From Actinorhabdospora filicis (GTDB lineage: Bacteria > Actinomycetota > Actinomycetes > Mycobacteriales > Micromonosporaceae): DNA of 64,000 nt. The translations under genes and the position numbers were made by a program. The notes beneath the pieces were generated by a model that was not told where the DNA came from, did not search any database, and saw nothing but the letters and a program-made list of their open reading frames with translations. The DNA is taken from contig NZ_BSTX01000001.1 of assembly GCF_030269765.1 (NCBI RefSeq), positions 186,001 to 250,000 of the forward strand. The letters run 5' to 3'. This document shows, one piece after another, positions 9,265-18,266 of the stretch (positions within the stretch are counted from its first letter, which is position 1; each line of letters begins with the position of its first letter).

Positions 9265-10497
9265 ATGACGAACCTCCCCGCGCGCGCACGGTTGGCGACG
9301 GCGCTGCTGCGCACGGCCGCCACTCTCTCCCGCGTCAGTGGGCGCGGGGACGGATCGGTCATCGGGGGCCGCGTCGGGCTGAAGGTCGAACCGCGCCTGC
9401 TGGCCATGCTGTCCGAGAACCGCCAGGTCGCGCTGATCTCGGGCACCAACGGCAAGACCACCACCACGCGCTTCACCGCCGCCGCGCTCGGCGCGCTCGG
9501 CCCGGTCGCCACCAACAGCTTCGGCGCCAACATGCCCACCGGCCACACCACGGCCCTGGCCAAGATGCCCGACGCCAGCAACGCCGTCCTCGAAGTCGAC
9601 GAGCACTACCTCCCGCAGCTGCTCGCCGAGGCGAGGCCCCGCGTGGTGGCCCTCCTGAACCTCTCCCGCGACCAGCTCGACCGGGCCATGGAGGTCGGGA
9701 TGCTCGCCGAGAAGTGGCGCACCGCCCTGGCCGCGCACCCCGACGTGCACGTCATCGCCAACGCCGACGACCCGATGGTCACCTGGGCGGCCAAGGCCGT
9801 CCCGAACGTCACCTGGATCGCCGGCGGCCAGCGCTGGCAGGAGGACTCCTGGGCGTGCCCGGAGTGCGGCAAGCGCCTCGACCGCTACGGCGAGTACTGG
9901 CGGTGCACCAACTGCGGCCTGACCCGCCCGTCCCCGCAGTGGTCGGTGGACGGCAACGCCGTCGTCGACCCCACCGGCCAGCGCGCCGAGCTCAGCCTCC
10001 AGCTGCCCGGCCAGGTCAACCGCAACAACGCCGCCACCGCCCTGGCCATCGCCGCCGAGTTCGGCGTCCCGCTGGCCGAGGCCGTCCCGCAGCTGTCCAC
10101 CGTCCGCTCCATCGCCGGGCGGTACGCGGTGGTCCGCCGCGACGGGCGCCGCGCCCGGCTGCTGCTGGCGAAGAACCCCGCCGGCTGGCTGGAGGCCTTC
10201 GACATGCTCGACCCCGGCTGCCCGGTGACCCTCTGCCTGAACGCACGCGAGGTCGACGGCTACGACACCTCGTGGATCTACGACGTCGACTACGCCCCCG
10301 TCGCCGGGCGGCAGGTGCTGGTCACCGGCGACCGCCGCTTCGACCTGGCCGTGCGGCTCCAGGTCAACGGCATCGCCTTCACCGTCGTCGACTCCTTCGC
10401 CGACGCCCTGCGGGCCGCGCCCGAGGGCAACGTGGAGGTCATCGCCAACTACACCGCCTTCCAGGACATCCGAGCGGAGTTCGATCGTGTCAACTAG
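9265..10497 (+). CDS. murT: Lipid II isoglutaminyl synthase, Mur ligase subunit MurT
   Basis: ATP-dependent subunit of the MurT-GatD complex, which amidates the D-Glu carboxylate of lipid II. The 410-residue protein has the Mur ligase loop ISGTNGKTTTTRF near residue 58, SFGANMPTGH, EVDEHYLPQL and a C-terminal DUF1727-like region. It also has the inserted four-cysteine ribbon CPECGKRLDRYGEYWRCTNC (near 201-220) typical of MurT and absent from MurC-F. Start ATG 9265 follows AAAGGACCGGTACCG. It overlaps gatD by 11 nt. Confidence 0.95.
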   Translation: MTNLPARARLATALLRTAATLSRVSGRGDGSVIGGRVGLKVEPRLLAMLSENRQVALISGTNGKTTTTRFTAAALGALGPVATNSFGANMPTGHTTALAKMPDASNAVLEVDEHYLPQLLAEARPRVVALLNLSRDQLDRAMEVGMLAEKWRTALAAHPDVHVIANADDPMVTWAAKAVPNVTWIAGGQRWQEDSWACPECGKRLDRYGEYWRCTNCGLTRPSPQWSVDGNAVVDPTGQRAELSLQLPGQVNRNNAATALAIAAEFGVPLAEAVPQLSTVRSIAGRYAVVRRDGRRARLLLAKNPAGWLEAFDMLDPGCPVTLCLNAREVDGYDTSWIYDVDYAPVAGRQVLVTGDRRFDLAVRLQVNGIAFTVVDSFADALRAAPEGNVEVIANYTAFQDIRAEFDRVN

Positions 10498-11281
10498 CCC
10501 CTTCAGCTCGCTCCGCCTGGTCTGGCTCTACCCGGACCTGCTGTCCACCTACGGCGACCGCGGCAACCTCCAGGTCCTGGCCTTCCGCGCCATGAGCCGC
10601 GGCATCGACGTCGACATCGTCGAGGTCACCAGCGACAAGCACATGCCCACCGAAGGCGACATCTACCTCATCGGCGGCGGCGAGGACGGCCCCCAGGCCC
10701 TCGCCTGCGAACGCCTCATCGCCGACGGCGGCCTCGCCCGCGCGGTGAACCGAGGCGCGGTGATCTTCTCGGTCTGCGCGGGATACCAGCTCATGGGATC
10801 CAGCTTCATGGCGAAAGGCCAGCAGTACGCCGGGCTCGGGCTGATGGACATCCAGTCGCAGCGTGGGGAGACGCGGGCGGTGGGTGAACTGGCCGGGGAA
10901 GTGGACCCGCGACTGGGACTGCCGACGCTGACGGGGTTCGAGAACCACGGGGGGCGGACTTTCGTGGGGCCCTCGGCGGCTCCGCTGGTTCGGGTGACCG
11001 CCGGGGTCGGGAACGACGGGCAGACGGAGGGGGCTTGGGCGAACCGGATCATCGGGACTTATTTGCACGGGCCGGCTTTGGCTCGGAATCCTGCGCTGGC
11101 GGATCTGTTGCTGGCTTGGGCGACGGGGCGGCAGTTGGGGGCGCTGGAGGACCGGTGGCCGGAGGCGCTGCGGGGGGAGCGGTTGGCGGCGGTGCTCGGG
11201 GGTGGGGGGAAGGGGTTAGGGCGGGGGGATGTGCGGGGGGATATGCGTGGGGATATGCAGAGTGCGATGGAGATGATTTGA
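10487..11281 (+). CDS. gatD: Lipid II isoglutaminyl synthase, glutamine amidotransferase subunit GatD
   Basis: Class I-type glutaminase that supplies ammonia to MurT. In 264 residues it shows YPDLLSTYGDRGNLQVL, the catalytic cysteine in IFSVCAGYQLMG (near 94) and the catalytic histidine in GTYLHGPALARNP (near 196). It starts at a GTG inside the murT end, so translation is coupled. The last 30 residues are a glycine-rich repeat (RGDVRGDMRGDM) not expected in the family. Codon choice shifts toward GCT, TTG and CGG from about 10860 on, merging into the repeat-rich spacer that follows. Confidence 0.93.
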   Translation: MSTSPFSSLRLVWLYPDLLSTYGDRGNLQVLAFRAMSRGIDVDIVEVTSDKHMPTEGDIYLIGGGEDGPQALACERLIADGGLARAVNRGAVIFSVCAGYQLMGSSFMAKGQQYAGLGLMDIQSQRGETRAVGELAGEVDPRLGLPTLTGFENHGGRTFVGPSAAPLVRVTAGVGNDGQTEGAWANRIIGTYLHGPALARNPALADLLLAWATGRQLGALEDRWPEALRGERLAAVLGGGGKGLGRGDVRGDMRGDMQSAMEMI

Positions 11282-11305
11282 GGGGTGGGGGGGTGGGCCT
11301 TTTGG

Positions 11306-11435
11306 TCACCCTCCACAGTCACCCTCCACAGTCACCCTCCACAGTCACCCTCCACAGTCACCCTCCACAGTCACCCTCCACAGTCACCCTCCACAGTCAC
11401 CCTCCACAGTCACCCTCCACAGTCACCCTCCACAG
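11306..11435. repeat. Ten perfect tandem copies of a 13-bp unit (TCACCCTCCACAG)
   Basis: The unit TCACCCTCCACAG is repeated ten times without a mismatch, 130 bp in all. The reverse complement contains GTGGAG, the same hexamer as the boxes near mraZ, but with 13-bp rather than 10-bp spacing. It begins 25 bp after the gatD stop. It is a minisatellite, not CRISPR: there are no spacers. Confidence 0.98.
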
Positions 11436-11440
11436 TCTTT

Positions 11441-11670
11441 CGGCTTGCGGGCCGTGGGCGTCACCCAGCCCGCGCCCGGACCGTCGGGGCATGGCACGTC
11501 AGCCGGGGTTTTCTCTGACCCTCCGGCCGCGCACTTCTCCTTAGGCCTCGTCTCTCGGCTTGCGGGCTGTGCGCATCACCCAGCCCACGCCCAGGCCGTC
11601 GGGACATGGCACGTCACCCGGGGTTCCCTCTGACCCTCCGGCCGCACACTTCTCCTTAGGCCTCGTCTCT
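11441..11670. repeat. Imperfect 115-bp tandem duplication
   Basis: Copy 1 (11441-11555) and copy 2 (11556-11670) both start CGGCTTGCGGGC and end TTAGGCCTCGTCTCT. They differ at scattered positions and have exactly the same length. A decayed third start (CGCCGCGGGCCGTGCGCCTCACC) follows near 11688. No coding function is apparent. Confidence 0.9.
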
Positions 11671-11943
11671 CGCCGCGGCATCTCTCGCCGCGGGCCGTGC
11701 GCCTCACCCCCGCCCGTGCCCGGCCGCCGAAGCCACGCCGTCGCGCATCCCGGTCCCCGAACCTCGCCGCAGCGGCTCTCCTGCCCTCGGCCCGCACCAC
11801 CCCGGGCCGCACCACCCCGGGCCGCACCACCTCCGTCGTGCCTCTCCCCCTTGGCCCGGCCCTTCCATCCCCACCCTTCTCGTTCGGCGTGCTGCCTGCG
11901 GATCTTCCGTCGTTCGGCCTCGCAGACGGTGAACGATGAACCC

Positions 11944-11980
11944 GGGGGTGTCAAGACGGAAGAGCTGTCTTGACACCCCC
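11944..11980. repeat. Perfect 14-bp inverted repeat with 9-nt loop
   Basis: GGGGGTGTCAAGAC (11944-11957) and GTCTTGACACCCCC (11967-11980) are exact reverse complements. It could be a terminator for transcription leaving gatD, a protein operator, or a small RNA stem. The right arm contains TTGACA, a consensus -35 hexamer, but I see no good -10 at the right distance. Confidence 0.8.
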
Positions 11981-12244
11981 AGAACCCTCGTTCCAAAGAC
12001 CCGTCAGGCCGCACGCCAGAAGATCCAGCTCTCTTCGGGAAAGGTTGTGCGGGGCCTCGTCTGTCGTGACGGCCAGGCTTGCAAGCTGCGGGTCAGGTCA
12101 AGAGCCCTACCCTGCTACGCATCGCACCCGGCTTGTGACATCGTCCCCGGACCTCGCCTCGGGCGGGCTTCACCCATCGGTGGCCGAGACGCCTTCTCTC
12201 CTTTCGGCCTGCGGCTCGTCTTCCCTCTCCCTCGCCCTCCCCCG

Positions 12245-12274
12245 CTCCTCTCCTCTCCTCTCCTCTCCTCTCCT
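12245..12274. repeat. (CTCCT)6 microsatellite
   Basis: Six perfect CTCCT units lie inside a longer pyrimidine-rich tract (about 12220-12330). It is non-coding and downstream of leuS on the minus strand, where it reads as AGGAG repeats. Confidence 0.95.
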
Positions 12275-12333
12275 CGCCCGCTCCTCCTCTCACTCCCCCG
12301 CTCGTCTCTCTCTTCCCCGCCCTCGCACGCGGA

Positions 12334-12359
12334 AGGGCGCGGCCATCAGGCCGCGCCCT
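12334..12359 (-). terminator. leuS terminator hairpin
   Basis: AGGGCGCGGCC (12334-12344), a 4-nt loop and GGCCGCGCCCT (12349-12359) form a perfect 11-bp GC-rich stem. It begins 45 nt past the leuS stop codon. There is no T tract. Confidence 0.75.
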
Positions 12360-12404
12360 CCTCTGCTTCTCGTCTCTTCTACTTACCTTTTACCTTTCGT
12401 CCCC

Positions 12405-15239
12405 TCAGGCGACGATCGACACCATGCGCCCGGCCACCACGATGACCTTGCGCGGGGTCTTCCCGGCCAGGGCTGCCGCCACTCGTTCTTCCGCCAGGGC
12501 GGCGGTGCGGACTTCTTCCTCGGTCGCTTCCGCGGCGACTTCGATGCGGCCGCGGACCTTGCCGTTGATCTGGACGGGGTAGGTCACCGTGTCGACTACC
12601 AGGTGGGCCGGGTTGGCCGTGGGGTAGTCGGCGTTGGCCAGGGACTTGGGGTGGCCCAGGCGGTTCCACAGTTCTTCGGCGATGTGGGGGGCGATGGGTG
12701 CCGTCATCAGGATCTGGGCTTCGGCGACTTCGCGTGGCACCTCGTTCAGGCCGGTCACGTGGTTGTTCAGCGTGATCAGCTTGGCGATGGCGGTGTTCAG
12801 GCGCAGGTTCTCCATGTCCTCGCGGACGCCGTCGATGGTCTTGTGCAGGACCTTCAGGGTGTCGTCATCGGCTTGCGCGTCGGTGACGCGGACGGCACCC
12901 GTGGTCTCGTCTACTACGTTGCGCCACAGGCGCTGCAGGTAGCGCTGGGAGCCGATGACGGCGCGGGTCTCCCAGGGGCGGGAGGCCTCCAGGGGGCCCA
13001 TGGACATCTCGTAGACGCGGAAGGTGTCGGCGCCGTACTCGTCGCACATCTCGTCGGGGGTGACGACGTTCTTCAGGCTCTTGCCGATCTTGCCGTACTC
13101 GCGGTTGACCTCGGCGCCCTCGAAGAAGTACTTCCCATCTTCTTCGGTGACCTCGGCGGCGGGGACGTACATGCCGCGCTGGTCGGTGTAGGCGTAGGCC
13201 TGGATCATGCCCTGATTGACCAGCTTGTGGAAGGGTTCCACGGTGGACACGTGGCCCAGGTCGAACATGACCTTCTGCCAGAAGCGGGCGTACAGGCAGT
13301 GCAGGACGGCGTGCTCGACGCCGCCGACGTACAGGTCGACGCCGCCGGAGACGCCGCCGTCGCGGGCGCCCATCCAGTAGGCCTCGTTCTCCGGCACGAC
13401 CATCGCGTCGTCGTTCCACGGGTCGATGTAGCGGATCTCGTACCAGGAGGACCCGGCCCAGTTGGGCATGGTGTTGGTCTCGCGGCGGTAGGGCTTGGGG
13501 CCGTCGCCCAGGTCCAGGGTGACCTCGACCCATTCGGTGGCGCGGCTCAGGGGCGGCTCGGGGCTGCTGTCGGCGTCGTCGGGGTCGAAGGTCTTCGGCG
13601 AGAAGTCCTCCACCTCGGGCAGCTCCAGCGGCAGCATCGACTCGGGCAGCGCAACGGGGTTGCCATCGGTGTCCCACACGATCGGGAAGGGCTCGCCCCA
13701 GTAGCGCTGGCGGGAGAACAGCCAGTCGCGCAGGCGGTAGGTGACCGCGCCGGTGCCGTGGCCGTTGGCCTCCAGCCAGGCGATGATGGCGGCCTTGGCC
13801 TCGGCGACGCCCAGGCCGTTCAGGCTGACGCCCTCGCGCTCGGAGTTGATCGCCGGGCCCTCGCCGGTGAAGGCCTTGCCGTCCCAGCCCTCGGGGGGTG
13901 CGACGGTGCGGACGATCGGCAGCTCGAAGGCCTCGGCGAAGTCCCAGTCGCGCTCGTCCTGGGCGGGCACGGCCATGATCGCGCCGGTGCCGTAACCGGC
14001 CAGCACGTAGTCGGCGATGAACACCGGCACCTGGGCGCCGGTGACCGGGTTGGTGGCGTAGGCGCCGGTGAAGACGCCGGTCTTGACCTTGTCGCCCTCC
14101 TGGCGCTCGGCGTCGGTCTTGGCCGCGGCGAACTTGCGGTAGACGGCCACCGCCTCCGCCGGGGTGGCGTGCCCGTTCGTCCACACCGCGTGGGTGCCCT
14201 CCGGCCAGGCGCCGGGGACCAGCGCGTCGACCAGCGGGTGCTCGGGGGCCAGGACCATGTAGGTGGCGCCGAAGACGGTGTCGGGGCGGGTGGTGAAGAC
14301 GCGGACGTCACCGGCGGGGCTCGGGAAGTCGATGTGCGCGCCGGTGGAGCGGCCGATCCAGTTGCGCTGCATCGTCTTGACCGGCTCGGGCCAGTCCAGG
14401 CCGTCCAGGTCGTTCAGCAGGCGCTCGGAGTAGGCGGTGATGCGCATCTTCCACTGCCGCAGGCTGCGGGTGAAGACGGGGAAGTTGCCGCGCTCACTGC
14501 GTCCCTCGGAGGTGACCTCCTCGTTCGACAGGACCGTGCCCAGCCCGGGACACCAGTTGACCGGCGCCTCGTCGACGTAGGCCAGGCGGAAGCCGTCGAC
14601 GACCACGCGGCGCTCGGCGGCGGTCAGGGACGCCCACTCGCGCCCGCCGGGGACGGCGCGCTCACCCGAGTCGAACTCGGCGATCAGCTCGGCGACGGGC
14701 CGAGCCTTATCGGTGGCCTCGTCGTACCAGGAGTTGAAGATCTGCAGGAAGATCCACTGCGTCCACTTGTAGTAGCGCGGGTCGGTGGTGGCGAAAGAGC
14801 GCTTGGTGTCGTAACCCATGCCCAGGCGCTTCAGCTGCGCGCGGTAGCGGGCCACGTTCTCGGCGGTGATGTCGGCCGGGTGGCGGCCGGTCTGCACCGC
14901 GTACTGCTCGGTGGGCAGGCCGAAGGCGTCGAAGGCCATCGGGTGCAGCACGTTGAAGCCGGTCATGCGCTTGTAGCGCGCATAGCAGTCGGTGGCGATG
15001 TACCCCAGCGGGTGCCCGACGTGCAGGCCGGCGCCCGACGGGTAGGGGAACATGTCCATCACGAACAGCTTCGGCGCCCCGGCGCGCGGATGGCCGGGAT
15101 CGGACAGCGGACCTGTGGGATTCACCGCGTCGAACTCGCCCTCGGCGGCCCAGTGGTCCTGCCAGCGGGGCTCGATCCGGGCGGCCAGCTCGGCGTCGTA
15201 GCGGAACGCCGGGACGTCGGCGTTATTGACGTCGCTCAT
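12405..15239 (-). CDS. leuS: Leucyl-tRNA synthetase
   Basis: Class I aminoacyl-tRNA synthetase that charges tRNA-Leu and edits mischarged products. The 944-residue protein has the HIGH-type motif [14 protein letters not shown] (near 73-86), a CP1 editing insertion with a [19 protein letters not shown] segment, the KMSKS-type motif KIGKSLKN and a C-terminal anticodon-binding domain ending in [21 protein letters not shown]. Length is normal. It is preceded by a leader with a leucine-rich leader peptide and a terminator, so expression probably responds to leucyl-tRNA supply. Confidence 0.96.
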   Translation of the reverse strand: MSDVNNADVPAFRYDAELAARIEPRWQDHWAAEGEFDAVNPTGPLSDPGHPRAGAPKLFVMDMFPYPSGAGLHVGHPLGYIATDCYARYKRMTGFNVLHPMAFDAFGLPTEQYAVQTGRHPADITAENVARYRAQLKRLGMGYDTKRSFATTDPRYYKWTQWIFLQIFNSWYDEATDKARPVAELIAEFDSGERAVPGGREWASLTAAERRVVVDGFRLAYVDEAPVNWCPGLGTVLSNEEVTSEGRSERGNFPVFTRSLRQWKMRITAYSERLLNDLDGLDWPEPVKTMQRNWIGRSTGAHIDFPSPAGDVRVFTTRPDTVFGATYMVLAPEHPLVDALVPGAWPEGTHAVWTNGHATPAEAVAVYRKFAAAKTDAERQEGDKVKTGVFTGAYATNPVTGAQVPVFIADYVLAGYGTGAIMAVPAQDERDWDFAEAFELPIVRTVAPPEGWDGKAFTGEGPAINSEREGVSLNGLGVAEAKAAIIAWLEANGHGTGAVTYRLRDWLFSRQRYWGEPFPIVWDTDGNPVALPESMLPLELPEVEDFSPKTFDPDDADSSPEPPLSRATEWVEVTLDLGDGPKPYRRETNTMPNWAGSSWYEIRYIDPWNDDAMVVPENEAYWMGARDGGVSGGVDLYVGGVEHAVLHCLYARFWQKVMFDLGHVSTVEPFHKLVNQGMIQAYAYTDQRGMYVPAAEVTEEDGKYFFEGAEVNREYGKIGKSLKNVVTPDEMCDEYGADTFRVYEMSMGPLEASRPWETRAVIGSQRYLQRLWRNVVDETTGAVRVTDAQADDDTLKVLHKTIDGVREDMENLRLNTAIAKLITLNNHVTGLNEVPREVAEAQILMTAPIAPHIAEELWNRLGHPKSLANADYPTANPAHLVVDTVTYPVQINGKVRGRIEVAAEATEEEVRTAALAEERVAAALAGKTPRKVIVVAGRMVSIVA

Positions 15240-15278
15240 TGTCGTGTCACCTCAAAGCCAGGTATGAACAGAGGGCAT

Positions 15279-15317
15279 AAAAAATCCCCCCGCGCGTTTT
15301 CGCGCATGAGGGGGAGC
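15279..15317 (-). terminator. Attenuator terminator in the leuS leader
   Basis: Read on the minus strand, CCCCCTCATGCGCG-AAAA-CGCGCGGGGGG is followed by ATTTTTTATG. This is a GC-rich hairpin with a T6 tract (plus-strand A6 at 15279-15284) ending 39 nt before the leuS ATG. A true intrinsic terminator upstream of a gene, next to a leader peptide, indicates transcription attenuation. No T-box specifier or TGGN motif is seen. Confidence 0.85.
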
Positions 15318-15342
15318 CGTGCCGTCGCGGAAGCGTCACGCG

Positions 15343-15381
15343 TCAGCACGGCCTCGTAAGGAGCAGCTGGGCCGCCGTCAT
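15343..15381 (-). CDS. leuS leader peptide MTAAQLLLTRPC
   Basis: A 12-codon frame, ATG to TGA, lies 25 nt before the attenuator stem. It contains three consecutive leucine codons (CTG CTC CTT), the design expected for ribosome-mediated attenuation: stalling for lack of Leu-tRNA would favour an antiterminator. The ATG lies only 7 nt after a TACACT hexamer, so the transcript is probably leaderless at this ATG. This is read directly from the sequence; the regulatory role is inferred from known leader peptides of the leu and trp type. Confidence 0.8.
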   Translation of the reverse strand: MTAAQLLLTRPC

Positions 15382-15388
15382 GCCTTGC

Positions 15389-15418
15389 AGTGTACCGCGA
15401 GGCCGCTGACCGGGTCAT
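15389..15418 (-). promoter_or_regulatory. Candidate leuS leader promoter
   Basis: On the minus strand, ATGACC (15413-15418), an 18-bp spacer and TACACT (15389-15394) resemble an actinobacterial housekeeping promoter. The -35 element overlaps the last codons of the PaaX-like gene. The predicted start point falls at or next to the leader-peptide ATG. Confidence 0.55.
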
Positions 15419-16272
15419 CGGCGTTGCGCGGCACCGCCCAGCAGGGACTCTATGTACGCGTGCGTCGGCGGGCTGTAGGCGCCCACCACCCGGCCGAGGA
15501 CGCCGAGGGTCTCCGGCAGCGGCCAGTCGCCCGGCATCAGCTCCGACGGCAGGACCGGGACGCGCAGGAACACGCCGTAGGCCGGGCCCACGGTCCCCGC
15601 GTACGCCCGCAGCGTCTCCGGGCTCGGCCCCGGCGCGCCGTCCATGCCCTCCAGCGCGGCCAGGAGCCGGTCGCGGTGCCCGCGCAGCATCACCGCCAGC
15701 TCGTCCAGCTCCCAGGCGCGGCCGGCCACCTCGCGGGCCTGCCCGACGTCCAGGAGCAGGCGGCCGGTGTGCACCACCGCGCCGGGCGGGCGCGGTTCGA
15801 GGACGTCGGCGAGCCGGTCCACGCGGTCCTCGGCGCACACCAGCACGCCGGGCTGCATGGTCCCGTAGCCGACGAACCGGGCGTGGCGGCGCAGCCGGTC
15901 GCGGTAGGCGCGCTGGTCCTCGGGGACCTGGTGCAGGAGCACGTGGAAGTGGCCGCGCCACTCGGGGACGGTGACGCCGTCGCGCATGCGGCGGAAGGCC
16001 GCGGCGAAGTTCCCGGCCAGCTCGTAGTGGGTCTGCCGGCCCTCCCGCACGCCCGCGATCTGCCCTTCTCGGCGCATGCGGGCCAGCAGGCCGCGCGCGG
16101 CCGACTCCGACTGCCCCAGGTCGCCCAGGAGGCGGGTGAGGACCAGGCCCGGCAGGCGGTCGCGGCGGGCGGCGCCGAAGAGGAACGGGACGAGCCCGAC
16201 GGCACGTCCCGGCCCTCGCGCGGGGCGCGCCGGTGGTGTTACATTCTCGTCCACGATCGTGTGATCGTTCAT
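15415..16272 (-). CDS. PaaX-like transcriptional regulator
   Basis: Predicted DNA-binding repressor of 285 residues. The N-terminal winged-helix region (GLVLTRLLGDLGQSESAARGLLARMRREGQIAGVREGRQTHYEL, residues 45-88) and the following WRGHFHVLLHQVPEDQRAYRDRLRRHARFVGYGTMQPGVLVC segment have the layout of PaaX proteins, where the C-terminal domain senses a ligand such as an acyl-CoA. The ligand here is unknown. ATG 16272 is chosen because the frame upstream runs antisense through the divergent gene. An inverted repeat covers this start, pointing to autoregulation. Confidence 0.75.
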   Translation of the reverse strand: MNDHTIVDENVTPPARPARGPGRAVGLVPFLFGAARRDRLPGLVLTRLLGDLGQSESAARGLLARMRREGQIAGVREGRQTHYELAGNFAAAFRRMRDGVTVPEWRGHFHVLLHQVPEDQRAYRDRLRRHARFVGYGTMQPGVLVCAEDRVDRLADVLEPRPPGAVVHTGRLLLDVGQAREVAGRAWELDELAVMLRGHRDRLLAALEGMDGAPGPSPETLRAYAGTVGPAYGVFLRVPVLPSELMPGDWPLPETLGVLGRVVGAYSPPTHAYIESLLGGAAQRR

Positions 16273-16276
16273 CACA
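16253..16276. promoter_or_regulatory. Overlapping inverted repeats between PaaX-like and VC0807-like genes
   Basis: ACGATC-GTGT-GATCGT (16253-16268) and TGTGAT-CGTTC-ATCACA (16260-16276) overlap each other and cover the regulator start, only 15 bp before the divergent ATG. They are probable operators of the PaaX-like protein. With just 19 bp between the two start codons, one bound protein would control both genes. Confidence 0.55.
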
Positions 16277-16291
16277 TAAGGATGGTGCCAG

Positions 16292-16978
16292 ATGACCGCG
16301 GCGGATGCCTCCGCGCCACCCCGTAAGGGCGGTTTTCTCCGCGATTGGGCTCCGACGCTGCTGTTCAGCGTGGTGCTGCCGATCGTCACGTACAACGTGC
16401 TCACCTCGAACGGCATGAAGGTCACCACCGCGCTGCTGGTGTCCTCCGCCTGGGCGGCCTTCGAGCTCGGCCTGCACTTCCTGCTGCACCGGCGCCTGGA
16501 CGAGCTGGCGATGCTGGCCCTGGTCGTGATGCTGCTGGGCTTCGCCGGGCAGCTCATCAGCGACAGCGAGCGCTTCGCGGTCATGAAGGACTCGGCGATC
16601 ACCGGCCTGATCGGGCTGGCGATGTTCGCCTCGCTGCTGGCGCCGCGTCCCTTCGCCTTCTACTTCGGCCGCAAGTTCGCCACCGGCGGCGCGCCCGAGC
16701 GGGTGGACTGGTGGAACGGCCTGTGGCGGTTCCCCGGCTTCCGGGCCACCCAGCGCGTCATCACCACGGTGTGGGGCGCGGGCTTCCTGCTGGACGCCGG
16801 GCTGCGCACGGTCCTGGGCCTGAACCTGTCGACCGACGCGATGGTCACCATCAACGCGGTGATGCCGCTGGCGGTGACGGCGCTGCTGATCACCTGGACG
16901 ATCCGGTACTCGCGGGCCAAGGCCAAGGCCGCCCGCGACGCCAACCCGGACGCCGCTCCCCCGGTCCCCTCCGCCTGA
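16292..16978 (+). CDS. VC0807-family integral membrane protein
   Basis: Predicted inner-membrane protein of 228 residues with about six hydrophobic segments: near 21-38, 44-62, 70-88, 97-114, 155-172 and 182-202. The layout and the segment FYFGRKFATGGAPERVDWWNGLWRFPGFRATQRVITTVWG match the VC0807/intracellular-septation-A-like group. Function is unknown. It is divergent from the PaaX-like regulator and probably its target. An independent terminator follows. Confidence 0.7.
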   Translation: MTAADASAPPRKGGFLRDWAPTLLFSVVLPIVTYNVLTSNGMKVTTALLVSSAWAAFELGLHFLLHRRLDELAMLALVVMLLGFAGQLISDSERFAVMKDSAITGLIGLAMFASLLAPRPFAFYFGRKFATGGAPERVDWWNGLWRFPGFRATQRVITTVWGAGFLLDAGLRTVLGLNLSTDAMVTINAVMPLAVTALLITWTIRYSRAKAKAARDANPDAAPPVPSA

Positions 16979-17010
16979 ACCACCCGCCGCGCGGTCACCG
17001 CGCGATCACA

Positions 17011-17040
17011 CGCGCCCGGTGCCCCTCACCGGGCGCGTTC
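17011..17040 (+). terminator. Terminator after VC0807-like gene
   Basis: CGCGCCCGGTG (17011-17021), a 5-nt loop and CACCGGGCGCG (17027-17037) form a perfect 11-bp stem followed by TTCGTG. It lies 33 nt past the stop. Confidence 0.8.
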
Positions 17041-17255
17041 GTGTACCGGCGTACCGTCGCCCGGGAAATGTTGTCGTCCAACTCGTTATGAACAAATGAC
17101 CGGTCCGGCCTTTCGGATTCCGGTCTTCGGGCTGACATTATTCAGGTTGAGTCCGCACACGGGGAGGACGGCCGGCGCCGTCGTGGCGATGCTGCCCCCC
17201 ATGGAAACGGCACGGTGCACCCCTTCGGCGCCGTGCCCCTTGTCGAGGAGGCCGA

Positions 17256-18263
<1,008 letters not shown>

Positions 18264-18266
18264 GGC

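Larger units (their letters stand above)
11282..12404. other. 1.1 kb repeat-rich non-coding spacer between gatD and leuS
   Basis: The region contains a stack of simple and complex repeats listed separately and no convincing gene. It is strongly C/T-rich on the plus strand, most obviously at 11306-11435 and 12220-12330. Small open frames across it translate to low-complexity Pro/Arg/His or Ala/Gly sequence and change reading frame with the repeats. Both flanking genes are transcribed toward it. Confidence 0.6.

Noticed and set aside
11306..11435. CRISPR array
   Set aside because: The units are contiguous, 13 bp long and have no spacers; no cas genes are in the window.
12000..15359. Very long open frame on the plus strand across leuS
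   Set aside because: It is antisense to leuS, which has all synthetase motifs. Long stop-free antisense frames are a normal by-product of high-GC codon usage. The same reasoning removes the long frames opposite ftsI (3121-5265), the murT locus (7599-10595, same strand but wrong frame), the transglutaminase gene (19091-22114) and the MMPL gene (62008-63900).
15240..15414. T-box riboswitch upstream of leuS
   Set aside because: I found no TGGN antiterminator bulge sequence or specifier loop; a leader peptide with three Leu codons fits better.
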